From: J051 sp040752255
Lineage (GTDB): Bacteria; Armatimonadota; Fimbriimonadia; Fimbriimonadales; ATM1
DNA length: 15,204 nt
Direction of reading: 5' to 3'
Assembly: GCA_040752255.1 (NCBI GenBank)
Contig: JBFMFD010000054.1
Coordinates: 1-15,204 of the forward strand
Shown here: positions 13,979 through 15,204 of the stretch, in pieces
How the letters are laid out: each line of letters starts with the position of its first letter
How positions within the stretch are numbered: the stretch's first letter is position 1
Position numbers and translations under genes: made by a program
The notes under the pieces: model-generated
The model's input: the letters and a program-made list of their open reading frames with translations, nothing else
What the model was told of the DNA's origin: nothing
Databases searched by the model: none

Positions 13979-15160
13979 CTATCCGGCATTAGGTCTCTCC
14001 CGGCGGCCGAGCCCCCATGCCGCGCAGAGCAGCGCGCAAGCCGCGGCCGCACCGAAGAAGACGGGCGCGGGAGGCAGCCGCTTGAGCAGCAGGCCCACCC
14101 CGGCCGCCGCGAGAGGAGCGGCGAGCAAGGTGGCGGAGTTGAGCGTGCTGAAGACGCGGCCGGCTTGGGCGGCGGGGACCTCGCTTTGCAGGCGCGTCGC
14201 CACGGGGACCTGGATGAAGGGAAGCGCGGCCCCGACGATCAGGACCGCGGCCGACGCTTGAAGCGGCGAGGTGCTGGAGCCGACCGCGACGAGTCCGCAG
14301 GCGACGGCTCCTAGGCCGGCCAGGATGGAGTCCTCCCAGCGTGCCGTTTCCATGAGCCGGCTTCCGGCTGCCAAGTTGCCGATGATCGCGCCAACGACCA
14401 GTACCGCCATGGCGCCGCCGAAGCCCTGCGGTCCGGAGCCGAGGGAGAGCAGGTGGGGGGCTAAGGCGACGTTGAGCGGCGCCAGGCAGAAGTTGACGGC
14501 GATACCCAACGCGGCGAGCGTGAGCACGAGCGGCATGCGAAGAAGAGCGGAGAATGAATCGACGATGTCGGGCGAGCGGCCTTCCGCCGGTTGGTCGGGG
14601 GCTTGAGGAAGCGTCGCGAAGTGCGCCAGCGGCGTGGCCGCCAGGAAGACCGCGGCGAATATCGCGCAGGACGCGCCGAGTCCATGCCGCGCAAGAACCG
14701 CTCCCCCGAGCGCGGGCCCCGCGGCCGAGGCGGCCAGGAACGCAACGCCGCTCGAAGCGTTGGCCTCGTGCATTTTCTCTGGAGTGAACATGGAGGGGAT
14801 GGTCTTAGAGACAGCTGGGCCGTGCGCGAGCGAGAAGAGCGCGCTCAGGAAGGCGAAGACGGCGGCGTGGGCCGCCACGGTCTGGGGCGTCAGGAGCGCG
14901 AGAGCGAGGAGGAGGACGGCGCGCGCCAGGCAGGCTGCGCTCAAGATGTTCCGCACGGGGTGGCGGTCGAGGGCTCGTCCGACCAGGGGGCCGAGCAGGC
15001 AGGCCGCGGCTGAGCCGACGAAGACTCCGCTCATCGCGGCGACGCCTCGCTGCTCCAAAGCCACCCAGGCCAGGAGCATCCGAACGCCCGCGTCCCCGGC
15101 GGTGGATAGGGCGTAGCCCGCGATCAGGCGGCGGAACTCGCGACGATGGATCAGGCGCAT
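13979..15160 (-). CDS. MFS transporter (exporter-like)
   Basis: 393 residues with about 12 hydrophobic helices. The N-terminal RREFRRLIAGYALSTAGDAGVRMLLAWVAL matches the start of EntS-like efflux MFS proteins (RxFRxL, SxxGD), and the loop 2-3 region carries GPLVGRALDRHPVR, the family's G-x-x-x-D-R-x-x-R-type motif. The second half has a shorter central loop rich in Pro and acidic residues. Probable role is export of a small molecule or peptide product. The ATG at 15160 has AGGA only about 3 nt upstream, so the precise start is less sure; it cannot extend far within the window. A gap of 233 nt separates it from the peptide gene, so it is probably its own transcription unit upstream of RNA element B. 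Confidence 0.85.
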   Translation of the reverse strand: MRLIHRREFRRLIAGYALSTAGDAGVRMLLAWVALEQRGVAAMSGVFVGSAAACLLGPLVGRALDRHPVRNILSAACLARAVLLLALALLTPQTVAAHAAVFAFLSALFSLAHGPAVSKTIPSMFTPEKMHEANASSGVAFLAASAAGPALGGAVLARHGLGASCAIFAAVFLAATPLAHFATLPQAPDQPAEGRSPDIVDSFSALLRMPLVLTLAALGIAVNFCLAPLNVALAPHLLSLGSGPQGFGGAMAVLVVGAIIGNLAAGSRLMETARWEDSILAGLGAVACGLVAVGSSTSPLQASAAVLIVGAALPFIQVPVATRLQSEVPAAQAGRVFSTLNSATLLAAPLAAAGVGLLLKRLPPAPVFFGAAAACALLCAAWGLGRRERPNAG

Positions 15161-15204
15161 ATCCTAGCGGATGCGAAGGGCGGGGAGGCCGGCCCCCGCG
15201 GGCC

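Noticed and set aside
15161..15204. GC-rich stretch at the right edge
   Set aside because: Too short and cut by the window end to call a promoter or gene; only the weak AGGA before the MFS start is visible.

Overview
The window comes from a GC-rich bacterium. A PorV/PorQ-type outer-membrane barrel gene sits directly behind a giant secreted protein with a FlgD/CTD-like C-terminus, and there is a gluzincin with a GLG1-like Cys-rich segment. This would suit an Elusimicrobiota-like lineage or another phylum with type IX-like secretion. That assignment is inference; no rRNA or other phylogenetic marker is present.

Left part (1-8291, all + strand). A multidomain extracellular protein runs in from the left edge: zinc-phospholipase-C-like remnant, Pro-rich linker, Ig/OmpL47-like modules, NHL propeller, ZU5-like domain and FlgD/CTD-like end. 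Its stop codon directly abuts the ATG of a PorV/PorQ-family gene. A small four-helix membrane protein follows, overlapping an exported HExxH metallopeptidase. A stand-alone CheY-like receiver (8312-8716, - strand) closes this part.

Right part (8717-15160) is the unusual region. On the - strand, read right to left, lie an MFS exporter, a 48-residue peptide with a signal-like N-terminus, an orphan family-5 (peptide-type) substrate-binding protein, a YcaO-domain protein and a membrane histidine kinase with a C-terminal receiver. The last three overlap by about 20 nt at each junction and form one operon. Pointing the other way (+) is a 158-residue protein of unknown function.

The most striking signal is a pair of homologous structured RNA elements facing inward at the two ends of this locus: 8834-8961 (+) and 13944-13803 (-). 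They share an ungapped 57-nt core with 49 identities. A variable hairpin and a stem with two compensatory base-pair changes flank or lie within the core. Each ends in an intrinsic terminator with 6-7 T followed by the same GTCGCC. Each stops about 55 nt before a start codon: one before the 158-residue protein, the other before the small peptide. I do not recognise the motif as a known riboswitch class.

Working model (inference): the small peptide is made under RNA control, possibly modified by YcaO, exported, bound outside the membrane by the orphan SBP and sensed by the kinase. That would make this a candidate RiPP-like peptide signalling locus with an undescribed cis-regulatory RNA. Nothing in the window shows the modification chemistry or the RNA ligand.
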